Origin: Thermoproteota archaeon | GTDB lineage: Archaea > Korarchaeota > Korarchaeia > B14-G2 | Direction of reading: 5' to 3' | Assembly: GCA_003661385.1 (NCBI GenBank) | Contig: QMWA01000026.1 | Location: forward strand, 1 to 13,755 | Length of the DNA: 13,755 bases | Part shown: positions 1 through 7,700 of the stretch, in pieces | Position numbering within the stretch: the stretch's first letter is position 1 | Layout of the letters: each line of letters starts with the position of its first letter | Made by a program: the position numbers and the translations under genes | Notes under the pieces: generated by a model | Seen by the model: only the letters and a program-made list of their open reading frames with translations | The model's database searches: none | What the model was told of the DNA's origin: nothing

Positions 1-486
1 GTACTGGACTTGGGTACTGGATGCGGGATTCTAGCTGTCCTAGCAGCACTCAGGGGAGCAAGCCACGTCGTGGGCGTGGACATAAACCCCCATGCCATGA
101 TCTGCCTGCTAGGGAACGCCAGAGCACATGGGGTGCTGGATAGAGTGGAGTTCAGGCTTGGAAGCCTGTTTCAGCCTCTCAAGAGAGGCGAGAGGTTCAA
201 CCTGATCCTCTTTAACCCTCCTTACCTGCCAGTTGAGTGGAGTGGCAGGCTAGAGGATGCAGCTTGGGCTGGAGGCAGGAGAGGGAGGAGGCTCATAGAC
301 CCCTTCATATCTGAGGTTGGGAGGTGGCTTACACCAGGTGGTAGAGCTCTCATGGTGCAGCTCGAGAAGAACGGCATCGATGAGAGCTTGAGGAGAGCTG
401 AGGAGGCAGGGCTTTCAGCCAGGGTCGTCTCAGAGAGGAAGCTGTTCTTCGAGAGGCTTGTCGTCCTGGAGCTCTCGAGGGGGTGA
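1..486 (+). CDS. HemK/Mtq2-like SAM-dependent protein methyltransferase (5' truncated)
   Basis: This is the 3' part of a class I S-adenosylmethionine methyltransferase; the reading frame is open to base 1, so the true start lies outside the window. The first residues visible, VLDLGTGCG, are motif I, which binds the cofactor, and VDIN at about residue 29 is the acidic motif II loop. NPPY at window residues 72-75 is the signature of N5-glutamine and N6-adenine methyltransferases. The short remaining length and the ending (LFFERLVVLEL) fit the archaeal HemK-related group. By family knowledge, its eukaryotic relative Mtq2/HemK2 works with Trm112 to methylate the GGQ glutamine of the class I release factor in the cytoplasm. 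Roughly 40 N-terminal residues are probably missing. The last 57 bases overlap the tail of the opposite-strand gene. A different glutamine or nucleic-acid target cannot be excluded. Confidence 0.82.
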   Translation, partial: VLDLGTGCGILAVLAALRGASHVVGVDINPHAMICLLGNARAHGVLDRVEFRLGSLFQPLKRGERFNLILFNPPYLPVEWSGRLEDAAWAGGRRGRRLIDPFISEVGRWLTPGGRALMVQLEKNGIDESLRRAEEAGLSARVVSERKLFFERLVVLELSRG

Positions 487-1704
487 AAGCCACCTGTAAT
501 GTGGCTCAGCCATGAGCCCTCTCCTTGCAGCAGCCTCCCTCAGCCTCTCCACGAGGGCTGGGGTGTTTATCCTGCAGGGGCATGAGAGCACGCAGCGACC
601 GCATGTCGTGCAGAGGTAGAGGCCTGCTTCAACAGCCTTCTCTAAGCCCTCTGTCAGAGCAGTATACACGACCCCTATCCCGCCCTTATACACGTGGCCG
701 TATGCTCTACCGGCTATGGTGTAGGCTGGGCACTCGTTAAGGCAGCCTCCGCAGTTTATGCAACACAGTGCCTCCTCTACACCTAGGTCCCATGCTCTGC
801 TCCTGCCATTGTCGAGCAGAATGACGTGAACCTCGCTTGGGCCGTGTACACCGACCACGGTCTCAAGCTCTATGTCAGCTGTCTTACTTGGGCCAGCTAT
901 CAGCGAGACATAGGATGGGAGCCTTGAGCCGATTGAGAAGGGGGCTAGGGCCCTTATGACCAGGAGCCCCTCATCTAGGTCTCTGACAACCTTGTTCAAG
1001 CCAGCTACAGCTATGTGGGTCTTCGGGAGGCTCGTCGAGTTCCTTATGTTCCCCTCATTTGAGACTAGTGCTATCACGCCTTCCTCTGCAGATATGAAGT
1101 TGGCTCCAGTAAGCCCGTAGCCAGCTTTGGTGAAGACCTCTCTAAGCCTCCTCCTGACTGCCTTGGTTATCTCCCTTGGGTCTGGAGGGACTTTGTAGCC
1201 TACATCCATGGAGACCAGCTCAGCTATCTTCTCTCTGCTGAGGTGTAGAGCTGGCACTATAGGGTGTGCCCTATGTGACCTAGCGAGCTGGACAGCATAC
1301 TCGCCTAAGTCTGTTTCATAGACCTCAGACCCTAGGGACCTCAGGTGCTCAGCTATGCCAGCCTCCTCTATAGCTGAGGACTTCGACTTGACTACCAAGC
1401 TGCCTGGCTCAACAAGCTTCTCAGCTATCCTCCTAGCTTCCCTAGCGTCTCTCGCGTAGTGGACTTGGAAGCCATTTTCCTCAAGGCTTTCAGCAGCCTG
1501 CTTCACGAGCTCTGATAGCTGTGCTAGAGTCCTCCTCCTAGCTTCTGAAAGCCTCTCCGCCAGGGCCTCAAGGTCAAGCCTCTTGGAAAGGGAGCTCTTA
1601 AGCCTCGAGAACCTCCTTAAAGCTGTGGCTACAGCTCTCCTCTCACCTAACCTCCTTAGAGCCTCTGATACTCTTGCCCTCGAGGAGTAGTACTGCGTGA
1701 ACAT
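430..1704 (-). CDS. LutB-like LUD-domain iron-sulfur protein
   Basis: The 424-residue protein resembles LutB/YkgF, the iron-sulfur subunit of the LutABC L-lactate oxidation complex. A basic helical N-terminus (about 1-70) is followed by a LUD domain (about 75-300). Family signatures in it are ETDLGEY near 130, GLTGANF near 197, an NEGN stretch near 216 and a GVHGPSE stretch near 285. Two ferredoxin-type [4Fe-4S] motifs follow: C315/C318/C321/C325-P, with an extra C314, and C365/C368/C371/C375-P. The length is slightly below bacterial LutB (about 470). The ATG start has GGAGG three bases upstream, a rather short spacing. No LutA-type CCG protein or LutC is visible beside it, so lactate as substrate is only inference; another 2-hydroxyacid or a general electron-transfer role is possible. 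It is divergent from the HAD gene and ends inside the methyltransferase gene. Confidence 0.85.
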   Translation of the reverse strand: MFTQYYSSRARVSEALRRLGERRAVATALRRFSRLKSSLSKRLDLEALAERLSEARRRTLAQLSELVKQAAESLEENGFQVHYARDAREARRIAEKLVEPGSLVVKSKSSAIEEAGIAEHLRSLGSEVYETDLGEYAVQLARSHRAHPIVPALHLSREKIAELVSMDVGYKVPPDPREITKAVRRRLREVFTKAGYGLTGANFISAEEGVIALVSNEGNIRNSTSLPKTHIAVAGLNKVVRDLDEGLLVIRALAPFSIGSRLPSYVSLIAGPSKTADIELETVVGVHGPSEVHVILLDNGRSRAWDLGVEEALCCINCGGCLNECPAYTIAGRAYGHVYKGGIGVVYTALTEGLEKAVEAGLYLCTTCGRCVLSCPCRINTPALVERLREAAARRGLMAEPHYRWLSPPRELQDDKPLEEQLPL

Positions 1705-1757
1705 AGGCCTCCAGTGAAGGGCTGCTTTTATCCTTGCCTAGCTGGGGCTCTGGTAGC
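1705..1757. promoter_or_regulatory. Divergent promoter region with one shared TATA-like element
   Basis: This 53-base spacer separates the LUD-protein gene (leftward) from the HAD gene (rightward). The only A/T-rich element is CTTTTAT at 1725-1731, read as ATAAAAG on the minus strand. Its centre is about 29 bases from the rightward ATG at 1758 and about 24 from the leftward ATG at 1704. Those are the distances expected for leaderless or nearly leaderless archaeal transcripts in either direction. Whether one box serves both genes is inference. Confidence 0.4.
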
Positions 1758-2432
1758 ATGAAGATCAGGGCTGTAGTCTTCGACATGGATGGTGTCCTGA
1801 TCCAGAGGAACCTAGACTACATCAGGATAAGGAGTGAGGTCTTCAAGGAGCTTGTTAAGGCAGGTATACCTCGTGAGGTGCTGGAGGACGAGCCTACGGC
1901 ATCCATGATGATCCAGAAGGCTAGAAGCTACTTGGCCAGCATACGCGGCGAGATGGCAGCTGAAGAGGCGGTCAGCAGGGCGCTGAAGGCTGTAGAGGAG
2001 ATTGAGGAGGAAGCTGTCCCCTCAACCAGGCCTACACCAGGGATCCGAGAGGTGCTAGCTGAGCTCAGGAAACATGGGATACGTGTGATAGTCCTCACCA
2101 ACAGCGGCAGAGATAACAGCATCAAGGCTCTGGCGAGAGCTGGGATCCTGGAGCTTGTCGATGAAGTTTACACTAGAGATGATGTCAGTGAGATGAAGCC
2201 CTCCTCCAAGGCTCTGCTTGAGGTAGCTGAGAGGGAAGGCTTGAAGCCAGAGGAGATGCTGATGGTCGGGGACTCGCCTGTTGACGTGATGGCAGCCATG
2301 GGAGCAGGCACGCCTGTAGTAGGCTTCGCTTACACGGATAGAGCTAAGGAGAGGCTTAGCAGGCATGGAGTGAAGCTTATTAGGACGGCAGGAGAGCTCC
2401 TAGCTGAAGTCAAGAAGATGCTCAATGTTTAA
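1758..2432 (+). CDS. HAD-superfamily phosphatase (phosphoglycolate phosphatase-like)
   Basis: A 224-residue haloacid dehalogenase-type hydrolase with all four motifs. DMDGV at 9-13 supplies the nucleophile D9 and the acid/base D11. VLTNSG at 112-117 gives the phosphate-binding threonine of motif II. K147, in EMKPSS, is motif III. GDSPVD at 171-176 carries the Mg-binding acids. A helical cap lies between motifs I and II (about 18-90), the usual place for subfamily I enzymes such as phosphoglycolate phosphatase; the real substrate is not evident. The ATG at 1758 is preferred over an in-frame TTG eight codons upstream because it starts directly at the beta strand leading to DxD and sits at leaderless distance from the TATA-like element. 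The next gene starts 32 bases after the stop, so cotranscription with the following trio is likely. Confidence 0.87.
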   Translation: MKIRAVVFDMDGVLIQRNLDYIRIRSEVFKELVKAGIPREVLEDEPTASMMIQKARSYLASIRGEMAAEEAVSRALKAVEEIEEEAVPSTRPTPGIREVLAELRKHGIRVIVLTNSGRDNSIKALARAGILELVDEVYTRDDVSEMKPSSKALLEVAEREGLKPEEMLMVGDSPVDVMAAMGAGTPVVGFAYTDRAKERLSRHGVKLIRTAGELLAEVKKMLNV

Positions 2433-2464
2433 AGGCAGGCTGACAGCTCTGGTGGGGGCTGGAG

Positions 2465-3187
2465 TTGAGGTATAGGATACTTGGAGATAACCTGCAGATT
2501 GTGATAGTAGAGCTTGAGCCAGGAGAGGTAGTCTACGGTGAAGCAGGGACAATGAACCACATGTCAGGGAACATCCAGATGAACACCAGGGTGATAGGAG
2601 GGTTCTGGAAGGGCATTAAGAGGATGCTGATGAGAGAGAGCTTCTTCATGACAGAGTTCACTCCAGTTGGAGGACGGGGGTTTGTTGCCTTCAATGGGAG
2701 AGCACCTGGCAAGATTAAGGCGCTCGAGATAGAGCCAGGGAGAGAATTCATGGTCCAGAAGGATGCCTTCTTGGCTGCTGAGTCGACAGTGGACTTAGAC
2801 ATAGCCTTCGTAAAAAAGCTTGGAGCAGGCTTCTTCGGTGGAGAGGGCTTCATACTTGAGAAGCTCTCTGGTAGCGGCACTGTGTTCATACACGCATGTG
2901 GGGACTTCATAGAGTACAACCTAGCTCCAGGGCAGCTGATCAAAGTTGACACAGGACACATAGTAGGCTTCGACAGCACAGTAGACTACGACATAGCCTA
3001 TGCTGGCAGCATCAAGACAGCTCTCTTCGGCGGTGAGGGCATATTCCTAGCGACGCTCAGGGGACCTGGCAGGGTGATACTGCAGTCCATGAACGTAGCT
3101 CTGCTTGCTTCAGCTCTGAGGCCATACTTCCCCAGCACATCAGGTGGCGGCGGAGTGAAGATAGGGCCATTTGGGCTTGAGCTATGA
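2465..3187 (+). CDS. TIGR00266/AIM24-family beta-sandwich protein
   Basis: The 240-residue protein has the pattern of the TIGR00266/AIM24 family (formerly DUF124). It is mostly beta strand with repeated glycine turns: GFFGGEG near residue 122 and LFGGEG near 187 head two similar units, and an acidic-hydrophobic VDLDIAF / VDYDIAY pair recurs before each. A glycine-rich tail ends in PFGLEL. There is no signal peptide or membrane helix. The molecular function of the family is poorly defined; yeast Aim24 is a mitochondrial inner-membrane-associated protein. The start is TTG at 2465: an in-frame stop lies at 2441-2443, and a GGTGGGG ribosome site (about 2451-2457) sits at suitable spacing. Its stop overlaps the next ATG (ATGA, 3184-3187), so the membrane protein that follows is probably translationally coupled and may be its anchor or partner. 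Confidence 0.83.
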   Translation: MRYRILGDNLQIVIVELEPGEVVYGEAGTMNHMSGNIQMNTRVIGGFWKGIKRMLMRESFFMTEFTPVGGRGFVAFNGRAPGKIKALEIEPGREFMVQKDAFLAAESTVDLDIAFVKKLGAGFFGGEGFILEKLSGSGTVFIHACGDFIEYNLAPGQLIKVDTGHIVGFDSTVDYDIAYAGSIKTALFGGEGIFLATLRGPGRVILQSMNVALLASALRPYFPSTSGGGGVKIGPFGLEL

Positions 3188-3450
3188 GGCTAATAGCCCT
3201 GGTAGCCATTGTGATAGCAGTCTTCCTCCTAGGAGTGCTGCTGATACTTGCTCCGATCCTGGTCAAGGTGGCTTTGACCCTAGGATTCCTAGCGCTCTTC
3301 CTGATAGGAGTGCTTGTGACAGCAGCTGTAGTCCTCGGCTTGCTGCACCTGCTTGCGATACCGGTGTTCGCCTTAAAGAAGAGGAAGCCCATTGAGCCAG
3401 GAGACTACACTCTTGAGATGGCTAAGGAGCCAGAAGAGGAGGAAGGATGA
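3184..3450 (+). CDS. Small two-helix membrane protein, function unknown
   Basis: An 88-residue protein I cannot assign to a named family. Residues 3-27 and about 29-64 are almost wholly hydrophobic (Leu, Val, Ile, Ala, Phe), with a single charge, K28, between them, so two transmembrane helices with a tight turn are expected. After residue 64 come a basic KKRK cluster and an acidic tail ending EPEEEEG. By the positive-inside rule the KKRK cluster puts the C-terminus in the cytoplasm, and so probably the N-terminus too. The gene is locked between its neighbours by two four-base ATGA overlaps (3184-3187 and 3447-3450). This argues that it is real and made together with the AIM24-like protein and the radical SAM protein. 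An anchor or assembly role is inference. Confidence 0.78.
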   Translation: MRLIALVAIVIAVFLLGVLLILAPILVKVALTLGFLALFLIGVLVTAAVVLGLLHLLAIPVFALKKRKPIEPGDYTLEMAKEPEEEEG

Positions 3451-4634
3451 GAAGCTACAGGTGCTATAGGACCAGCAGGTGCGTGGAGTGTGGTTTCTGC
3501 GAGAAGCTGGTAGACTGCCCAGCTGGCTTCAGCCAAGACCAATGCTTCGGGTGCATGGCATGCTACTATGCCTGCCCTAACTCAGCTATCTCATACGAGG
3601 AAGTTGAGGTAGGGTACTGTAGGATAAGTGTTGATGGAGCTGAGGTTGAGGCTCCTACTGGAGTACCTCTCAAGAGAGCTCTTGAGGCCCTAGGCTTCAC
3701 CTTGGGGTCGGGTTTAGATGGCTTCTGTGAGACTGGAGGCTGCTATAGCTGCCTGGTTAAGGCTGATGGCAGGTATGTTAGGGCGTGTATGACGCCAGTC
3801 AGAGAGGGCATGGTGGTTGAGCTAGCTGAGAGGCCCCTGCTCAGGATAGTGAGCGAGCCTCAGGGGCATAGTGTCGGTGGGGTTGGCACCCCATACTGGG
3901 TTAAGGGGAGGGGATGGGCTGTTGAGGTGGCTATATGGGCTGCTGGCTGCAACCTGAGGTGCCCTCAGTGCCAGAACTACCACATAACATATGACAGCAA
4001 GAGCAGACCTTCTACGCCGAGAGAGGCGGCTAGAGCTGTAACCGAGGCTAGAAGGTACTATGGCGTTGACAGGATGGCTATCTCTGGCGGGGAGCCTACC
4101 CTGAACTTCATGTGGCTCCTGGAGTACTTCAGGGAGCTTAGGAGAATGAACCCTGACCCAGAGGCTAGAATACACCTCGACACAAACGCCACAATCCTCT
4201 CCAGGAAGCACATCGACCTGCTTGTTGAAGCTGGGATGACTGACATAGGCCCAGACCTCAAAGGGGCTAGAGTAGAGACGTTCATGGAGATAACTGGCGT
4301 AAGGGACGCTGAGCTAGCTAGGAGATACCTGGAGAACTCCTGGAGCACAGTCAAGTACGTTGTAGACGAGTACCAGGAGAAGGTGTTCATAGGCGTGGGA
4401 GTCCCATATAACCCAGCTTTCATGAGCTTGGATGAGCTAGCTGAGATAGGCGACAAGCTAGCCTCAATAGACCCAGGCATGCAGGTCTGCATCCTAGACT
4501 ACTACCCAACATTCAAGAGGAGAAGCTTGAGGAGGCCATCCGTCAGGGAGATGCGTAAGGCCAGGGAGGTGCTGAAGAGCAGAGGGCTTACAACAGTGCT
4601 CGCTCAGACACCAGCTGGGCACATAGGCCCCTGA
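3447..4634 (+). CDS. Radical SAM protein with fused 4Fe-4S and 2Fe-2S ferredoxin domains
   Basis: A 395-residue protein with three redox modules. Residues 12-44 hold two [4Fe-4S] ferredoxin motifs: C12/C15/C18/C24-P and C33/C36/C39/C43-P. Residues 58-125 look like a 2Fe-2S beta-grasp domain of the NuoG/Fer2_4 type, with C94-x4-C99-x2-C102-x11-C114 followed by the typical P-V-x-x-G-M-x-V ending. From about 155 on comes a radical SAM barrel of the activating-enzyme kind (COG1180-like): C168-x3-C172-x2-C175, then GGEP at 214-217. The residue before the third cysteine is Gln174 where an aromatic is common. The ferredoxin part could deliver the electron for S-adenosylmethionine cleavage, making the enzyme self-supplying; that is inference. 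The substrate is unknown, and no glycyl-radical enzyme is in the window. Its ATG overlaps the upstream stop. Confidence 0.85.
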   Translation: MRSYRCYRTSRCVECGFCEKLVDCPAGFSQDQCFGCMACYYACPNSAISYEEVEVGYCRISVDGAEVEAPTGVPLKRALEALGFTLGSGLDGFCETGGCYSCLVKADGRYVRACMTPVREGMVVELAERPLLRIVSEPQGHSVGGVGTPYWVKGRGWAVEVAIWAAGCNLRCPQCQNYHITYDSKSRPSTPREAARAVTEARRYYGVDRMAISGGEPTLNFMWLLEYFRELRRMNPDPEARIHLDTNATILSRKHIDLLVEAGMTDIGPDLKGARVETFMEITGVRDAELARRYLENSWSTVKYVVDEYQEKVFIGVGVPYNPAFMSLDELAEIGDKLASIDPGMQVCILDYYPTFKRRSLRRPSVREMRKAREVLKSRGLTTVLAQTPAGHIGP

Positions 4635-4649
4635 TGCCCGGCTACGCGT

Positions 4650-4690
4650 GCTAGCAGGCTAGCTGAGGGATTTTAGCAGCCTCAGCTGCT
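4650..4690. repeat. Short inverted repeats after the radical SAM gene
   Basis: GCTAGC occurs twice with two bases between (4650-4663); each copy is itself a palindrome. AGCAGC, a four-base loop and GCTGCT form an exact six-base-pair hairpin at 4675-4690. No T-run follows on the plus strand (TTTT precedes the hairpin), so it does not look like an intrinsic terminator. The repeats may be chance in a GCT/AGC-rich genome. Confidence 0.3.
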
Positions 4691-4715
4691 GGTGTGCACA
4701 GGCTATTACACGTAA

Positions 4716-4756
4716 GTTTATATTCTGCTAGTAAGCCTAAGGCTGTAGGTGGGCTG
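4716..4756 (+). promoter_or_regulatory. Promoter and ribosome site of reverse gyrase
   Basis: GTTTATA at 4716-4722 is a good archaeal TATA box, about 37 bases (centre to ATG) before the start at 4757. This predicts transcription starting near 4745 and a leader of roughly ten bases that still holds GGTGGG (4748-4753). GGTG can pair with the CACC near the 3' end of 16S rRNA, five bases before the ATG. The arrangement excludes the upstream in-frame GTG at 4694, which lies before the TATA box. Confidence 0.68.
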
Positions 4757-7700
4757 ATGAAGGCTGTATTCGACGGGCTCTGCCCGAACTGCGGAGGACC
4801 TATATCCGATGACAGGCTGATGATGGGGCTTCCCTGCGAGGAGTGCCTCCCGCAGGCTACAGCTGGAAGCCCTGGTGAGGTAGCTGAGGCACTTGCAGCT
4901 CGAGGTAGGCTATGGGGGTATGGCAGGATAGCTCAGGTGTGGAGGGAGCTCCTGGCTGTAGACAGGGTGTTCAAAAGCGGGCTGGGGCACCCGATGTGGG
5001 CTCTCCAGAGGGTGTGGGCTAAGAGGGTGCTCCTAGGGAAGAGCTTTGCGATAGTTGCTCCAACTGGAGTAGGAAAGACGACGTTCGGCTCCCTGATGGC
5101 AGTCTACCTGGCCTCCAAGGGGAAGAGAAGCTACATAGTGCTCCCATCTTCAATACTGGTCAGGCAGGTCTCAGAGAGGATAAGGGAGTACGCTGGCAGG
5201 TGTGGGATCCAAGCAAGGCTCCTAGCATACTACAGCGGGATGAAAGCCAGCGAGAAGAGGGAGTTCCAGGAGAAGCTTGCTGGAGGCGAGTTCGACATCC
5301 TAGTGACCACAGATAGGCTTCTAGCATCGAGGTATGATGACCTCAAGAGGCAGAAGTTTGACTTCATATTCGTAGACGACGTTGACGCCCTGCTGAAGAG
5401 GTCCAAGAACCTCGACAGGGTGCTTGTGCTCCTCGGGCTCAGCGAGGAGCTCGTTCAGAAGGCTCTCGAGTCAGCTTTAGACAGCAGTGAGCTGGAGAAG
5501 CTTGTGGAGGAGCACTCAAGCGAGCTAGGGGGTGCTGGGATACTTGTGTTCTCGAGCGCAAGCGCGAGGAGAGCTAGCAAGAGGAGGCTGATGCTCCTGA
5601 GATCGCTGCTGGGCTTTGAGCTAGGCTACAGGCAAGGCTACCTCAGGAACATAGTCGATGTGGCTGTGAAGCCCAGTGGAAGCGTGGATGAGGAGGTTGT
5701 CAAGGTGATCAAGAGGTTCGGTGGTGGGGTGCTTGTGTTCACTCCGATGCCATATGGCAGAGAGTACGCTGAGAAGCTAGCTGAGTACCTCAAGGCCTCA
5801 GGTGTCAAGGCTGAGCTAGCTGACGGGAAAGCTGTCGAGAAGTTCAGTAGAGGAGAGCTTGACGCGCTAGTTGGGATTGCAAGCCACAGGTCGCCTCTAG
5901 CGAGAGGAGTAGACCTCCCAGAGAGGATAAGGTACGTGGTGTTCGCTGGAGTGCCCAGGTATGAGCTGAAGCTGACTGCAGAGGAGTATCATCCAGCTAG
6001 GCTCTACTCTTTGCTCAGCAACCTGAGGCTTGTCGTAGATGAGAGGCAGAGAGCCAGGATAGAGAGGGAGCTTGAGAGGCTCAGAAGCTTCCTGACAGCC
6101 TCCTCTGACGCAGTTGAGGCGGTTAAGGCTGGAGGAGAGCTGACAGGGTACCTAGCAGCCCTGAAGAAGGCCATAGACAGAGGTAGGAGCCTGCTCAAGG
6201 AGCTGATAACACCAGAGCTCCTGGAGAAGATAAGAGAGAGCAAGGACTTGGCTATGCGAGCTGAAGGAGAGGAAATAACCCTGGTGATAGCTGACGCAGC
6301 AGCTTACCTGCAGGCATCAGGTAGAGCCTCAAGGCTCTTCCCTAAGGGGCTCAGCAAGGGAGCTAGCATACTCGTAGTTGATGACGAGAAGGCCTATGTG
6401 AGCTTGGTGAGGAGGCTTAGGTGGTACATAGATGACCTGGAGTTCAAGGAGCTGGAGGAAGCCAGCAGGGTCTTCGCTGAGATAGACGAGGACAGGAGGC
6501 TCATAAAGGAGCTCAAGGAGGGTAAGGCTTCTTCTGAAGTCCTCGACTTCGTCAAGAACATACTCTTCATAGTCGAGTCGCCTACGAAGGCCAGGGTGAT
6601 CTCCAGGCTGTTCGGTGAGCCTATGAGGAGAGACGTAAACGGCATAAGGGTCTATGAGGTTGCAAGTGGAGACTACGTGCTGAGCATAGTGGCCAGCGGA
6701 GGCCACGTACTAGACCTGGCTACCGATGTAGGGCTCCATGGAGTGATAGTAGACGATGGGGGGTTCAAGCCGGTCTACGCCCCGATAGCTAGGTGCCTAG
6801 ACTGCGGTGAGCAGTTCGTCAAGCTGGACACGTGCCCAAGGTGCGGAAGCAAGAACGTCTTCAGCAAGGCTAGGGTGCTAGAGGTCATCAGAGAGCTTGC
6901 AATAGAGGCTAACGGCGTGTTCATAGCAACAGACCCTGACACAGAGGGGGAGAAGATAGCCTGGGACATAGCTAGCGTGATAGCACCATACAACGGTAGC
7001 ATAGCTAGAGTAGAGTTCCATGAGGTCACGAGGAAAGGCGTTGGGAAGGGGCTTAGGGAGCTCAGAGGGATAAACGAGAGGCTTGTTGAGGCCCAGATAG
7101 TCAGGAGAATAGAGGACAGGTGGATTGGCTTCGAGCTGAGCAGGAAGCTCTGGAAGAAGTTCAGCTACAAGACCCTTAGCGCAGGCAGAGTTCAGACACC
7201 AGTCTTAGGCTGGGTCATCCAGAGAGCTAAGGAGGCTAGAGAGAAGGTGAGCGTCCTATATGCTCAGCTTCCAGGCGGCATGAAGATCAGGCTCAGAGGA
7301 TTCGATAGAAGTAGGCTTAAGGAGCTTAAGGAAGCTAAGGCTGAGGTGGAGGTGGTCAGAGATGAGGTTGTTGAGCAGAATCCTCCACCACCCTACACGA
7401 CAGACGCTCTGCTGAGAGATGCGTCAGCGTTCCTCAAGTTCAGCGCCCAGAAGACAATGCAGATAGCCCAGGACCTCTTTGAGATGGGGCTCATAACGTA
7501 CCATAGGACAGATGCCACCACGGTATCGCAGCATGGGATGAGCATAGCTAGGGAGTACATTGAGGAGAAGTACCCTGGGCTCTTCCAGCCTAGGTCTTAT
7601 GCCATGGAGGGGGCACACGAGTGCATCAGGCCAACTAGGCCAGCTGACTCAGAAATGCTCAGAAGCCTCATCTCAATGGGAGTGCTCAAGCTCCCCTCGC

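Noticed and set aside
2533-2979. 148-codon minus-strand open frame opposite the AIM24-like gene
   Set aside because: The translation is Pro/Ser-rich with no recognisable domain and lies fully opposite a well-supported coding region.
4631-4670. Possible C/D-box small RNA (CTGATG then CTGA)
   Set aside because: Box C is imperfect, no D'/C' pair of proper form is seen, and the spacing fits by chance; the first element overlaps the stop codon of the radical SAM gene.
4675-4690. Hairpin as a transcription terminator of the radical SAM operon
   Set aside because: The stem is only six base pairs and no T-run follows on the coding strand; the TTTT lies on the wrong side.
4694-4756. N-terminal extension of reverse gyrase from the GTG at 4694
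   Set aside because: The codon precedes the TATA box, and the 21 extra residues do not belong to the zinc-finger domain that starts the family.
6004-6706. Long minus-strand open frames inside reverse gyrase
   Set aside because: They lie wholly inside a gene with clear motifs, have low-complexity Ser/Leu-rich translations and no ribosome site; they mirror the codon bias of the real gene.
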